Positions 35,312-48,198 of a stretch of 64,000 bases of DNA are shown here, in pieces. The notes beneath the pieces are model-generated. The model was not told the origin of the DNA. It did not search any database and saw only the letters and a program-made list of their open reading frames with translations. The position numbers and the translations under genes were made by a program. This stretch comes from Psoroptes ovis. Taxonomy: Eukaryota; Arthropoda; Arachnida; Sarcoptiformes; Psoroptidae. How positions within the stretch are numbered: the first letter of the stretch is position 1; each line of letters begins with the position of its first letter. Location: assembly GCA_002943765.1 (NCBI GenBank), contig PQWQ01000014.1, forward strand, positions 62,001 to 126,000. The letters are read 5' to 3'.

Positions 35312-36295
35312 TTATTTATTCTTTTTACTTTGATCGTCGCCTTCAAATCCATGATTTTCATTATCATTTGGAAGATATTTTCGAATAAATATGATGATTA
35401 GCCAGATAAAATATATTAAGTAGATTATGAAGCCTAAAATTGATTGAAAAATTTGTTTATGACAATCCGAATAAATAATTGTAATCCACTCGGTGATTAC
35501 ACCAATAAATGTTTGTGATAATTGTAATATTGTCACAAACATTGATAATAATAATGGCAAACGATGAGATGTTGTAGATAATTTCATTGCGAAATATAAA
35601 TACATAAATGAATGTACAATGAATTCAGTACAAATCAACCAACGATGATTGCTGGGCAATGATGACATTTGCCAAGAGTATAATAATGATATGATTTGAT
35701 ATGACCAATGTATTGTTGATAGCCTTTTTTTATTCAAAACGATGAAAACACTCGTAATCATTTCGAAAAATTTTGAAATACGATACAGATAAATCCAAAG
35801 AAAATATCTCGGATCCTAAGTGTTGAATTTACGATAAAAAATTTTAGTCAAGTTCATACACAAAAAAAATTTCTATGAAAATCTTACGTCAATATAGCGA
35901 TCATCACAGATTGATTGAAATAGTCCATAATTATCAATCATAAATATCAATTCCGGCAGCAAACGTAATGTACCGATGATTGAAAATAGTGCCATTGTCA
36001 AGTTCCAGAATGAAAATATATCATTCAAATGGAATGGTTCTCGATTTTGCATCCATTTTGGTAGCCAATAAACGACAATTATAAAATATAATAGAGAGAT
36101 TATCGCAGGAAAATTTTCATGATTATCATTGAAATCTTTCAATTTTGTTAAATGTAATAATAATAAACGTTCAATATTCAACGCCGATGTGAAACCAGGA
36201 TAAAGCGTAAAATTGAATGAAACTTTTTGAAAATTTTTATCAGAATATCTTGATAATTCAAGGAAATTTTCATCAATTTCCCTGCTGTCTTCCAT
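35312..36295 (-). CDS. ELOVL-family very-long-chain fatty acid elongase-like protein lacking the HxxHH box
   Basis: Two exons, 36295-35888 and 35815-35312, 303 residues, the usual ELOVL length. ELOVL proteins are seven-helix ER membrane 3-ketoacyl-CoA synthases. It most resembles the ELOVL6 branch (FWNLTMALFSIIGTLRLLPEL; SKFFEMITSVFIVLNKKR; LLYSWQMSSLP). HxxMY (H204 to Y208) and QxxQxxxG (from Q234) are conserved. The catalytic HxxHH is H172-W-S-Y175-Q176, so the last two histidines are missing, and the usual ExxDT reads EMITS. The frame is intact, with normal membrane helices and a Lys-rich C-terminus (SKKNK), so this looks like a conserved-fold pseudoenzyme rather than a decayed gene. Confidence 0.85.
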
Positions 36296-38712
36296 GATGG
36301 CAAAAAGAAATCAATATTTGAAATAAAAATGACGCAAATCAAAATCGTGAATGTGTTTTTTCATCGCCATAAAAATTTAATAATACAATTGACAATGATT
36401 AAGCAAAAAATGAAAAATCGTTCATTTGAATGAATTATTATCATTTTCTACCATTTAGGATTAATGTCGAAGATGAAGATTAAATTTTCATGTCATTCTA
36501 TTCGTGATATCAAAGAGAAACAATCACAATTCTGAATGACAAACATTTTTTGGTGATTCTATTATAATTCAAGTGATAATGTAGATTTTTGAAATCATTA
36601 GGTGAAATGGAATTTTGGATTTTTCCTGTCAATTACAATTGAATTTATCCTGAAATTTGTGGTCCAAGTTTTATTAATTATTCAAATGATTGATAATTTG
36701 TCATCTATAATGAATAGTTAAATGGACAAATAATTTTTAGTATATGAATATAGCAATATAATTATTATCATGAGATATTTTCGTAATTAATTTATCGTAA
36801 ACATTTCACGTTTCATTGAGATTTATTTCATACAAATAACATGTATTTGCCATTAATTTTTACTTAAAATGATCAAAATATCATTTATTTGTACAAATTC
36901 TATCATCAATAAATTTCCACTGAAATGTATTCATTTATTATTGAATATGATGAAATAAATTTTCCTCCTAACATGACTAATAATAATCATTGAAAAAAAT
37001 TTGAAATTGTGATTGAATGTGTTTTCATCTTAAATCAATACTTTTAATAAATAATAGTAATTATTATTATATAAAAATAATTTAATGATTTCCATTATAT
37101 TAAATAATATTTACAACCTAAAGATTTATTAGTTGACATTATTTTTAATGTCATTTTAATCATTTATTTATTTGTTTGATCGTAAAGCTAATCGGATTGA
37201 CAATCATAACAAGATATTAAATTAAAATAGAAGAAAAAATACATGAAATTATTTCGAAATAAATTTTCACAGTTTACTTCAAATATTTATTGACGCCATT
37301 ATTGTTATTAGTTGAATTTTAGAGATATGAATATCAATAATTAATAATAAAGAAATGGCCATAATATTTTCTCAAATTGAAAGCTTTTAATCGCGTTAAT
37401 AGGTGCTGACTAATAGAGTGATGAAAAACAAATGTCAAAAACATTGAATTTCGATATATATTTTTTTTTTCACTTGAAATTTTTCAATATCATTTCCAAA
37501 TAGAAAAATTTCACAAATGAAAATGTGAAACTTAATTTATTCTGAAAGAAAAAAAATTGAATCAAATCAAAATATCAAATTCAAAATTCAATATTTATTC
37601 ATTTCATATAAATTTCAATTAAAATGTGAAAATGTTTAATATTATTTGTCATCATCATTATTATCATCATCATCATTATCATTATCATCAATTTATGATC
37701 GTCAGTTTTTTTTGTTCAAAGAATAAATTAAGGAAAAAAATCTTTATAATGAATTCAATTAATAATATTTTCCGTTTGGTGATTGAATAATTGAAATATA
37801 ATTAAGAGAGAAAGAAGAAAAACAAAATTGATATAACTTGATTCAGATTTTTGATATTCAATTCAAAAATCAATGTTTCTATTTTTTTCTGGTCTTCATT
37901 CTGTTATAATTTTTTGTTTGGACAACAGCAAAGTGAAAATGAATTTTTAATGGATTTTCGTTTTTTACGCAGAATTACATTACGTCAATATGATTATTAT
38001 TATAATTATTATCATAAACCATATTGTCGATAATGAATGAAAAACAAGGAATGGAAATCTCAAGGAGCAAATATTGGAAATGAAAATTCTCTATCAAAAA
38101 TATAAAATAAAATGAAATAAAATAAATAAAAATGTTTTTTTTTATTTTTTTTTCAAAATAAAACAAACAAAAATTATCATTTGGATTGATGATGTTTTTT
38201 CGATTAGTTCTAATCTATAGAATTGTGTATTGATGTAGAGTAAAATTACAAAATAAAATTTAACGAAAAAACAAAAACCAACAGAAAAATAATTTTATTT
38301 ATTTCTTTCTCTCTCTTATCGATATGTGAATGTATTGTTTGTACGTTTTGTTTTGTTTTTTTTTCGATGATGTATTAAGCGTTTAATCCAAAAAAATTTT
38401 TCAAATAGATGATTGATTGCAATATTTCGGTTGGAAATTGTTGAATATATATTTCATTTCATATTTCTGCTGTTATTCAATGTTAGTTGTTTTTCGTATG
38501 TCCATGAGTGTGTGTGTGTTATTGTGTTCAAGTTTTCCAAAAAAAATTTTTTTTTTTCAAAATTTTCATTTCAACTTTCCCCGTTGCTCATTTTCTACCA
38601 ATTTTCTGCGATGATCATTTGTTAGAAAAATAGATAAATAAATAAATAAACGATTAGTCATTAATCATGATTTGAATTGTTTGAATATTAGAAAATAAGA
38701 GAAATTATGGTC
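36296..38712. other. Gene-free stretch upstream of the ELOVL-like gene
   Basis: About 2.4 kb of AT-rich sequence with a CAT/TTA microsatellite at about 37649-37690. A plus-strand frame ending at 38033 (FRFLRRITLRQYDYYYNYYH, preceded by a plausible CAACAG acceptor near 37930) looks slightly protein-like but has no partner exon. A downstream last exon of the agatoxin-like gene could lie here; I did not find one. Confidence 0.4.
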
Positions 38713-39940
38713 TTATTGATTTACCTGAAACAAGCCCATTCGATGACAACGACAATTAGTTCCCCAAAGATTACATCGACAAACTTGATTAATAGAAAAT
38801 TAAAAATAAAAATGAATCAATGAAAATTGATCAATGAATTTAGAAATTTTTCGATTTTTTTCTCAAGAAAATGAATCATAAATTTTTTGAAAAATTCTTA
38901 AACTTGAGAAAAACATGAATATTCGATTTCAATCATGTTTTTAAAGTTCAAATTCATTTCAACTTATTTGAAAGATGAAAAAATCATGAAATATTCTCAA
39001 TTATTTAACAATAAGTGTTCAAATCCATGCATTGAGATCGTGCGAATATTTAAAAGTTTTTTTGACGAAAAAAATTTTTGAAAACTTTAAAATATACTTT
39101 TCTTTATTGAAGAATAAGATTTTTAACAACCATCTACCACCATTTCAAGTGATTGTTAATCCTATTTTTATTTGCTATTCAAGATTGTTCATGCATAATA
39201 ATCAGAATGATTCAATGAATATTTAATGCTCACTAATTGAAATTTTGAACACGAATTTTTTCAGTTGAAATAAGTGTGAAGAGTAATAAAAAAAAATTCT
39301 TGTTAAAATAAAAAATGAAAATTATTCTCATAATTTTAATGAGTCTCATGAAAAATTATTGAAACATTGTTTTAAAAAAATCTCAAGATTAGACAATTTT
39401 ATTAATTTAAAATGAATTTCTAATTCAATCTAGCTATTTATGAGGGTATTTGATTAAATTTTATATTGAAAAATCTGAAAAATTATTAAAAATTTTCACA
39501 TTTATTATTAATGAGAGCTTTTAAATTGTGAGATTAATATTATTATCCTACAATATTTAATGTTCCATTTGAGAATATTTTGAAAAATTTTAAGAAACAA
39601 AAATTTTAACTTACTTGATTGTGGACAACAATCGTTTGGACGATGATCACAAGGAGAACCTCGACGTAAACAGCTACGCTTATCCGGTGATAACAATTGT
39701 CGTGTGTTGATTAAATTTGCTAACATGATACCGTAATAGTCGAGATCATCTTGGTCTTTAGGTGGATGTAATTAAAAAACAAAGCAATTATATTCAGAAA
39801 TCAATTTGAATTTCAACAAAAAAAATTTCAAAATACTGACTATCATCTGTTGACATGAATTCTGCAGCCATTAGACCAACAATCATACTGATAATCAATA
39901 TGGTGACAAGTGAACCATTGATTCGTGATATTTTTGCCAT
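38713..39940 (-). CDS. Agatoxin-like cystine-knot peptide precursor
   Basis: Exons 39940-39841, 39755-39615 and 38783-38713 give a 103-residue precursor. It is a secreted peptide of the arthropod agatoxin-like family, which in insects is a neuroendocrine peptide rather than a venom component. Residues 1-27 form a signal peptide (hydrophobic core SLVTILIISMIVGLMAAE). An acidic propeptide ends at a dibasic KR (59-60). The mature part has eight cysteines spaced C-x6-C-x6-CC-x4-C-x-C-x6-C-x-C, an inhibitor cystine-knot arrangement, with the family-typical CDHRPNDCC, CNLWG and RMGLF segments. Exon 1 uses an unusual donor (ATA|GTCAGT); phase and sense support it. If the third exon splices at CAG|GTAAAT (38724) instead of reading through to TAA, the C-terminus would differ. 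Endocrine versus venom/salivary role cannot be decided from sequence. Confidence 0.8.
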
Positions 39941-42236
39941 TTTCTTATGTTTGTTTATTGACTTTTGGTTTATTTTGAAAAATCTAAGCGAAAAAAATTC
40001 ATAAAGAAACGATTTGAATAAAATTTTCAAGAAATCAGTTGAATATATGAAAAAATTTATTTATAAAGAAAAACAAATTATAATTTCAAATAGAAAAAAT
40101 GAATTCCTCAAATATTATTGATGAAAATTTTTGCGAAATGCGGAAAAAAATGAATTATTATGGAATTCAATAGAATCGATTCGAATCCCATGTGAATAAT
40201 ATTCCTAAGATTTCGGCATCAATTCAATGAAAGAGAAAAAAACTAATCAAATACAAATCATAATTGATTTTTTTTTCTCTTCGACTAAATATTTGTGAAA
40301 ACATTATTTTGATATTATTATTATTATTATCATTATTTACGGCATTCATTCATCTTTGGAGCGATTGAATATATTGAATATACCGAAATTGAAGGACATA
40401 ATATGTATAGACCGTCAATAGAATGACTTTGTTTTACTTCTCATTCAATGATATAAGGCAAATAATTTATATAAATACGGCAAATGTGGATTATTGTTAT
40501 ATTCTATTCAACAATCGATTGTGAACCGAATCACTAATAAATAATAAACACTCACGTAAACTAAATATTCTCATTATTATGATCATTATTAATATGATCA
40601 CTAATAATAATAATGGCGAAAAATAATAATGAATAACATTTTCATTCATTCATTCAAACATCTTTCAATGAAAAAATAATGAATACTTTTTTATTATTAT
40701 TTTTCTCGGTATTAAAATGTCAATATTTTGTTTTTTTTCGTTCGTCTCGGATAAGCTAATAATGAAATAATGAAAGAATTTGGAGAAATATGAAAAAAAT
40801 TCCGATTCGTTTTGGTACATTATTTAATTATGTGAAAAATAGAAAATATATAAATAAATAAATAAACATGAATAATGGTGATAAATTTTCATTACGCGAT
40901 ACAAAAAATGAAATGAAATGAAAATGAAATTATCGCTATTTCTCACCATCTTGTTGATGCTAATCAACGCTTACACACATTACGTACATTGCACTCACAC
41001 ACGTACACATACGCTGAACACTGTTTATTAGCTTTTTTATAATCAATCATTTATTATTAATATTATCGATTTTCATATTTTGATGTGAGAGATGAATGAA
41101 AATAATTACAGAAAATAATCATATTCAATCATACAAAAGATTATGCTTGATTGATTGAAATTTTCATTGTTTTCATAGCTAATATTGTTAATTCATATTT
41201 TCCGGTCGTCGTTGTTTTTTGTTTTTTCATTAATCATTTTGTTTTAGTAATGAATTGTTTCTGTTTTTATGGCATTTTCGTTCCATAATTAATGGAAAAT
41301 TTGATGGGAAATGAAAATGAAATCAAATGAAATTTGAATCAATTTTTTGTTGGCATACACAACAAAATTCCAAAGAATCAATCAAGAGTGGTGAAGAGAG
41401 AAATGAAAGTGGAAATTAATTGCAATTTTTGTCTTCCGATTGATCGATCGATTAATTGATTGATTGGTCGTATAACAGAATTTCATTAATATTTTCATCA
41501 ATTGAATGGTTATGATTTTGAATGGAGTGGAATTCATTGATTTTTTTTTACTTTTTTTACTACCTATTCACCATTTTTAATTGATTTTCGGTTTTCATTT
41601 TATTTTATTTTTAATCGAAATAAATCAAAGAATATGCGATAAAATCATATGATAAATGCTAAATCGTCTATGTGTTTGAAATGAAAAAAAAAAAATCAAA
41701 ATTCAAGCAACAAATCAATCAATCAAGGTAATATTGAATTTCAATGCCTCAATGTTGTTTTCACTGCATTATATTTGTTGATTTTTTCAAGGAAAATTTT
41801 AAAAATTTTAAACAAAATTTTTCTGGTATTTTTGTCGTAATTTTCGATTGAAATAATGAATAATTGAATTCATAATTGAAACTTACTTTGTTCAAGTTGA
41901 GAAGTAGATTTTAACTGAATTAATCACTTGTTAGTAATTGAAAAATATCTTGAATTTATTATCAAGTGAATATAATTGAATTTTTAAGATTATTTTTTTT
42001 CTCAAAAAACAAAAATCAATTTTTTTAATCAAAATTTATTTATTCTTTTTCAATTATAATGAATGTTTGTTGCTTCGGTGGTTGATACTTTATTGTGCTA
42101 TGATGATGTTCAAATGATTGTAATAAAAATTTGGCCAAGTTGGCGCTATTGCTTTTTATACATACACATATATAATCTAATAAGTAATTCATATATAATT
42201 GATGCATGGAAAAACCATACACGTTTAGACAGTCAG

Positions 42237-42259
42237 ACACACACACACACACACACACA
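42237..42259. repeat. CA dinucleotide microsatellite
   Basis: Uninterrupted AC repeat of about 11.5 units, followed by further CA-rich sequence (GACACATATG and ACACACAG). It produces a spurious Cys/Val frame on the opposite strand. Confidence 0.9.
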
Positions 42260-45200
42260 GACACATATGTATGCTAATATACACACAGTCTCAGTTATCG
42301 TTTAGAATATTTAAGGTAAATATTTTTTCAAACCAAAGAATCGAAAAAAAATGAATGAATTAAATGGAATGAAATAATACTTTAATAATGAATGAAAACC
42401 GGTAACCGAACCCAAAAGCAAGTAGTTGGAATATTTTTGTTTCTTTTTATAAGATTTTAAGTTGGTTGAAATGGATGAATGAGTTGAAAAAATGGATGAA
42501 TAAATGAACCAATTTCATTCTATTCATTGATTGTCCGAATATTGCTAAGAAAATATTGATTCATTCATTTATTCAATATCTGAATTTCATAATATTCACG
42601 CCCATATTACAGAGAATTTCCTTTTTGTAACCAAAGTTGTGACACGATTTCATGAAAATCAATAAAATTTAATGAAAGAAAAAAAAAACGAACAAATATT
42701 TGAAAATCTTACATGTCCATGAGTCAGTCATGCTACAGTAATCGTGATGACGTTTTTCGAATTGATTAACATTTAAATGTTTCAAGCTTTAGTTTTTTTC
42801 CATTTTCCTTTTGAATAAGAAAACAGGACATTCCACCCAAATAAAATGATATTTATTAGTTAATCGATTCTACAGTAATCGCCTATTGATTAAAATTTGA
42901 AAATAAATCATAAATCAATGATTTTTTCTCATACTATGCGAGAATATTCTTCGTTATAATTTTAATATTCTTAGATGTAATGACAATTTTTAAAAACGAC
43001 GTCATTCTGTACATTTGATACATGCACACAGCTACATTGATTTCATATATTTTCTTTCATTTTTTTTAATTACTATATATTTTATGACAATTTTTTCGAC
43101 ATTCATTATATTTAGATCGTTAATTTTGAAATTCAATTTTAATTAATTTTTTTTTGATTTCATCATATTCTATTTTTTTAAATAGCAAAATAAACAATAA
43201 AAATTATCTTTTTGTTTAATTGCGACTTAGCCGTATTTTATTAATTTTATTTAATCATTAAACGATTGGAGGGTCGCAACGGATCATTATCTATTTTTCT
43301 CATCCATTTTCTTCAAATTAAATATTTAAAACTCGTCTGCTGCCCCCGTTTGCTTGATTGCTCGATATGATCCTCTTTTTTTGTGATTTATTTATTATTT
43401 AGTGCATTATTTTTTCTGAGCCAATGAACAAAAGAGTTTTTTTCAAAAACAATTACATTGCACTGCAAATTTAAACCGAGTGAATGAATGATTAATACAC
43501 TTAATCGATCAATTTTATTTTATTTTTTTCTAGAAAAAAAAAAGTTTCAAACCACAGGCATAATTGCTTGAATAGATAATTGAATATGACAATTTTCTAG
43601 TGAAATTCAAAAATTAAAAAATCCAGTTTAGAACCAGAGAAAACGAAAATAAGCAGGAAAATTCAGACCAATTCATTTAATTTATTCTGCAATGAAAAAA
43701 AAAATTATTTATTGATAAAAATTTTAAAAGTTTTCTTTCAATCAAGGATAAAATGGTAAAAAATATTTTATTTGCATTAATAGGAAAGATATTTCCAATA
43801 AGAAATAAATTCAAACATATGCCTTTTATGATAATTGAAACATTATTTGTTTTCTGGTGAATAAATTCAATTTTTTTTTTTTTGATCAAAAATTCAATTT
43901 TTTTTCTTCGAAAATTCAGCACAAAAAAACAAATGAAAATAATTTTATTGGTAAATAAATTTCGTTTATTGAAATTTTCATGGAAAATTCTTTTTCTCCA
44001 TTCAAAATCAAAAATTTTATCAAAATCCAAAAATACGAATTCAAATAATTTGCCGTTGAAAAATATAATATTGATGTACACACATATTTATCTACAGGAG
44101 CTGTTTTGTCTCTTCTTTTTGCTCTGGCAATCATTATTTTGGGATTTTTGTTTTTCTTCTTTTTTTTGAAAATATAAAAATATTTTGAATCAAAAATAAA
44201 ATTATTTATTATGATTGAAAAACAAATAAGTTTTCTCATTTTTTTTGAAAAAAAATTTGTTTTTCAAAATTATAAAAATTATAAATTATTCTTATTATTA
44301 TTATTATTATCATAAAAAAATTGAAATTCTTATTTAGTTTCGTTTCCATTTGGTCGCACATTTCAGAATAACCGTCAAATACAATAATATTTCTACAGAA
44401 TTTCCTTCAATGTTTTATTTATCTTATTTCAAAAAAATATATAAAATAAAATAAATAAACATTATTTCAGAATATTAAGATATTACTTTGGGTGTTTGCA
44501 TTCGTTTTGTGTGAATGTTGACACTATTTTGCTTTTTTTTCCAAAAATTTCTAATTTCATTTTTTTTTCTAGTTATCAAATATTGAAGAAATAGAAAAAA
44601 AATTTCCGAGTGACGAAATGAAATCAATGATAAGTTGAAAAAGGCAAAAATGAAATGTTCTAGTTTTATTTGTTACGAGAGTAATAACAATGATAATAAT
44701 AATAATAAAAATAATGTCAAAAATATCAAATAATTTTAGATCTTCATTTTGTTTTTCAGAAGAAGAAGAAGACAAAAACAAAACAAAACACCAAAAACAA
44801 TGGCATCAATTATGATCATTATTAATTAATGTAATTGTTCAAAATGGCAGAAAATTTGCCATTATTGTATTGTGTTTTTAGAAGAAAAACAAATAAAAAA
44901 AAGATGCTACGATTTCAAATTCTATTCGACAAACACCAAACAACACAATAACAATGATAATTATCATAGTAATTATGAGGCCATTTTTTTTCTTTTTGAT
45001 TCATTTTAAAGGGAAAAAATTGCTTCATTTTCAATGATAAATAATGAAAAACAACGTCATCGTCATCAGATATTAAGACAAAACAAAAGAAATATGAAAA
45101 ACTAACAAAGCAATGAGAAAAGCAATGAGGAAAAAACGCCCAAAAAATTTCTTTCAAAAATACTTTCAAGTCGTTGTAGCTATTTCGTTTTTGTATTTTC

Positions 45201-45674
45201 AATTCTAATCGATGTGTGAATGTCCCCATTCACAGCCATTTATTTATTTTTTTAATTAGTTTTTGTTTGTTTGCTTGACATCGATGAAATTTTGCTTCGC
45301 TCATACAAATTTCAATTTATCACACACCTGTGCAAAAAAAAAAAATTCATTGAATTTGTATGCATTTTCTTCTTTTATTTAAATTAGAATTCAAACTAAT
45401 TTCAATCATAGGTCATTCGTCGTTATATTTGATATTGATTCAATGTATAATAATAGATTTGTATGATTTGCATAGACGTTTGAATAAATATTCCACACCT
45501 GTCAATGACAATAAATAAATGTCAAAAATAATGACAAAAATCAAACAATTTCAATCATTTTTGAAATGAATTTCAATTATTTTTCCATTAAAGTCGATTA
45601 AAATTCATTTCAAATCAATCAAAATCGTTGACACTATTGAATCGTCAACAAACCCTTTCATAAATCAACAATCT

Positions 45675-45768
45675 CAATTATTCAATCAAATTCAAGATCT
45701 ATTTGATCAATCAATCGTAAAATCAATTGATCGTTTGATTGATCAAATAGATCTTGATTGAATGATTG
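45675..45768. repeat. Long inverted repeat (hairpin), about 40-bp arms
   Basis: Inner arms 45693-45717 and 45732-45756 are 25 nt each with a single mismatch (CAAGATCTATTTGATCAATC pairs with its complement), separated by 14 nt that contain the palindrome ATCAATTGAT. Outer segments 45675-45689 and 45754-45768 extend the pairing, with one mismatch and a 6-nt bulge. No coding context; no clear target duplication. Confidence 0.85.
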
Positions 45769-48168
45769 ATTTTGATTATATTATTATATTACCATTAGTA
45801 TTATCTTTTAAAAATGATCGGTTTATTAGCATGCAGGTAAATAAACCTTTAGGTAAATAAATAAAAAAGCAATCATAATCATTATTTCACTGATTTCACT
45901 CTATCGTATGGCATAAAACTTTCTATTATGTGGGAAACAATTGTAATTGTTCGTTGATGTCTATATTGGGGATTTTTTTTTGGCTCCTTTCTTTCTTTTC
46001 GATATTTTCGATATCCATTATCAAAATCATTATTAACATATTATAAATGATACGAATATAAATATTCGAAAAAAAAATGATAATGATAATAATTTTTTTT
46101 TTTGGCTCGATTAAAGTTTTCACATTTGAATAAACGAATAAATGATTGAGAAAAGAAAAAATTTCGTCTCGATTATTCAACGAAAAATCATTATTATCAT
46201 ATTATAATTGCTTAATTTGCCTTATGTATTATCGGAAACACACTGAGAAAATATTCGAAGAAAAAAATCCATTTTAAACAAATAAATCTATTTTTAGTCA
46301 ATTTAAATATGATAATAATATCAATTATTATTATTATCATTATTATCCATAAATTAACAAAATAAAAAATCATTAAACAGAAAAATGATTTCAATCAATT
46401 ATCATTTTACGATAATTTCCTTTTCCCATGTTCCTATGTTTCCATTATTTTGAATGTTTCCAAATTGATTGAATACAAAATTTTTTTTTTTCATTACATT
46501 CAATTTTCCAATGAAATTATTGTTCCAGAAACGAAAAATCATTCAATTATAAGAATGCACGATTTTTTTTTATTGAAAATAAATACAATGAATGATAATG
46601 ATAATAATGGAAAATAACGAGGAAAAATTCATGGAAATTTAGACTATAGAAAAAAATAGAAATAAATCAAAACAGTTTCCGAGTATGATAGTTCAAACAA
46701 TTTATGAAAGATGAAATTTAAAATGAAAAAAAAACATCAGATTCAAGGAAAAAAACATTGTTTAATGTGAAATTCAATGAAATTCAATCACGATAATAGA
46801 CAATTTTTTTCCGATTCGTTTGCTGTATCTCGGCTCAATTTAACACTCGGAACAAGTACTACATGAATTCTTATTTCATCTTCAGTTATCTTGAATCTTT
46901 GTCTTGAATTTGATGATTAATTTCGAAGATAATGATATCATCAGCCATTGAATCGGACCATTATAATTAATTCATTTATTCTATTTTGTTTCTCATCAAA
47001 AATTAACGTGGTGTTTTTCTCTTTGATGCTTTTCAAGTGGGTGATTTTAATAACGAGAAACAAGTGGATAGATGGATGAAATATGAAGTGTATTAATATT
47101 AATGATGATTATGGCACAATAAATGTGAATATTATTATCATTTTTGTAAACGTAATCATTATTATATCAAGATAATTACAAGTAACAGCATCGAAAATTC
47201 CTCCGACAATGTTTATTAATTCATGATAATTTTTTTTCATTTTTCATATTAATTTCATTGAAATTATGAGTGAAATTATAGCGGTAAAATAATCAATGAA
47301 CAAATGAAGCAAATAAATCCGATAAATTTTGTTCCTTCTTGTTGTTATTGCTGTTTACGTAATAGCAATTAAATATGATTTTTAATTAATCGTATTTTAA
47401 TGATTTTTTTTTTTATTTGATACAAGTTTCGAAATCCATACATTTTTTTTTCTCAAACGTATGCAGCGTTTTTTTCCATAAATCATCATCATTGATCATC
47501 CACAATTCAATCAAAGATCGTCATGATCATCGGATTTCAATGATTTAATTGGATTTCATCAATTGTTATAAATTCAATATTTTCATATACATGGAAAAAA
47601 AGATCATAAAATCACGTATTTTGATGAGATTGAGAAATTTCATAGTTTTGCCCATAGTTTTTATATTTATGAAATTACAATCATCATATTTGAATACGAT
47701 ACAAAAAAAAAACAAAAACGACAACAACATATATTGCATCCGTAAATTTTCAACGAAAAAAAATGACGATGAAAATAATTAATAACAAAACGACCAAAAA
47801 AGAATGAAAAACATCGATCTATGATGTCCATTTCCATTTTTTCCATTTCAAACCATATTTGTTAACATGTTTTAAATGTGAAAATCAAAATGATGATAAC
47901 AATAATAATAATATCCCCAGAAACAACACGACTTTAATCATATCCAACATCATATATCGTCATGATAAAACATCAAACAACGGCAGGAAAATGAAAATAT
48001 TTGTATAAGCAACAAATAACAATAACAAATACCATGATACATGATTTATTAAATAGAATTAAATTAAAATGGCATTGAAATAATAATAACAACAATAATA
48101 ATAATGACACAAATGATTATTTGAAAAAAAAATTCTAAAAAATAAATTATTCGAGTTTGTGATCAAAA

Positions 48169-48198
48169 TTGATTGATTAATCAAAATTAATCAATCAA
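48169..48198. repeat. Perfect 13-bp inverted repeat with 4-nt loop
   Basis: TTGATTGATTAAT, loop CAAA, ATTAATCAATCAA. The arms are perfectly complementary. It lies in the gene-poor tract and could form a cruciform or hairpin RNA. There is no U-run after it suggesting a pol III terminator, so I assign no function. Confidence 0.8.

Noticed and set aside
37851..38033. Terminal exon of an unknown plus-strand gene (FRFLRRITLRQYDYYYNYYH)
   Set aside because: Plausible acceptor and a stop, but no upstream exon or similarity could be found.
40178..40189. tRNA-like T-loop sequence GATTCGAATCCC
   Set aside because: The preceding 70 nt cannot fold into acceptor, D and anticodon arms; no tRNA gene is supported anywhere in the window.
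42040..42305. Cys/Val frames on both strands
   Set aside because: Created by the CA/TG microsatellite; no conserved protein features.
43677..44239. Overlapping Phe/Lys/Ile-rich frames on both strands
   Set aside because: AAA/TTT-driven composition on both strands simultaneously; no domain, no splicing signals.
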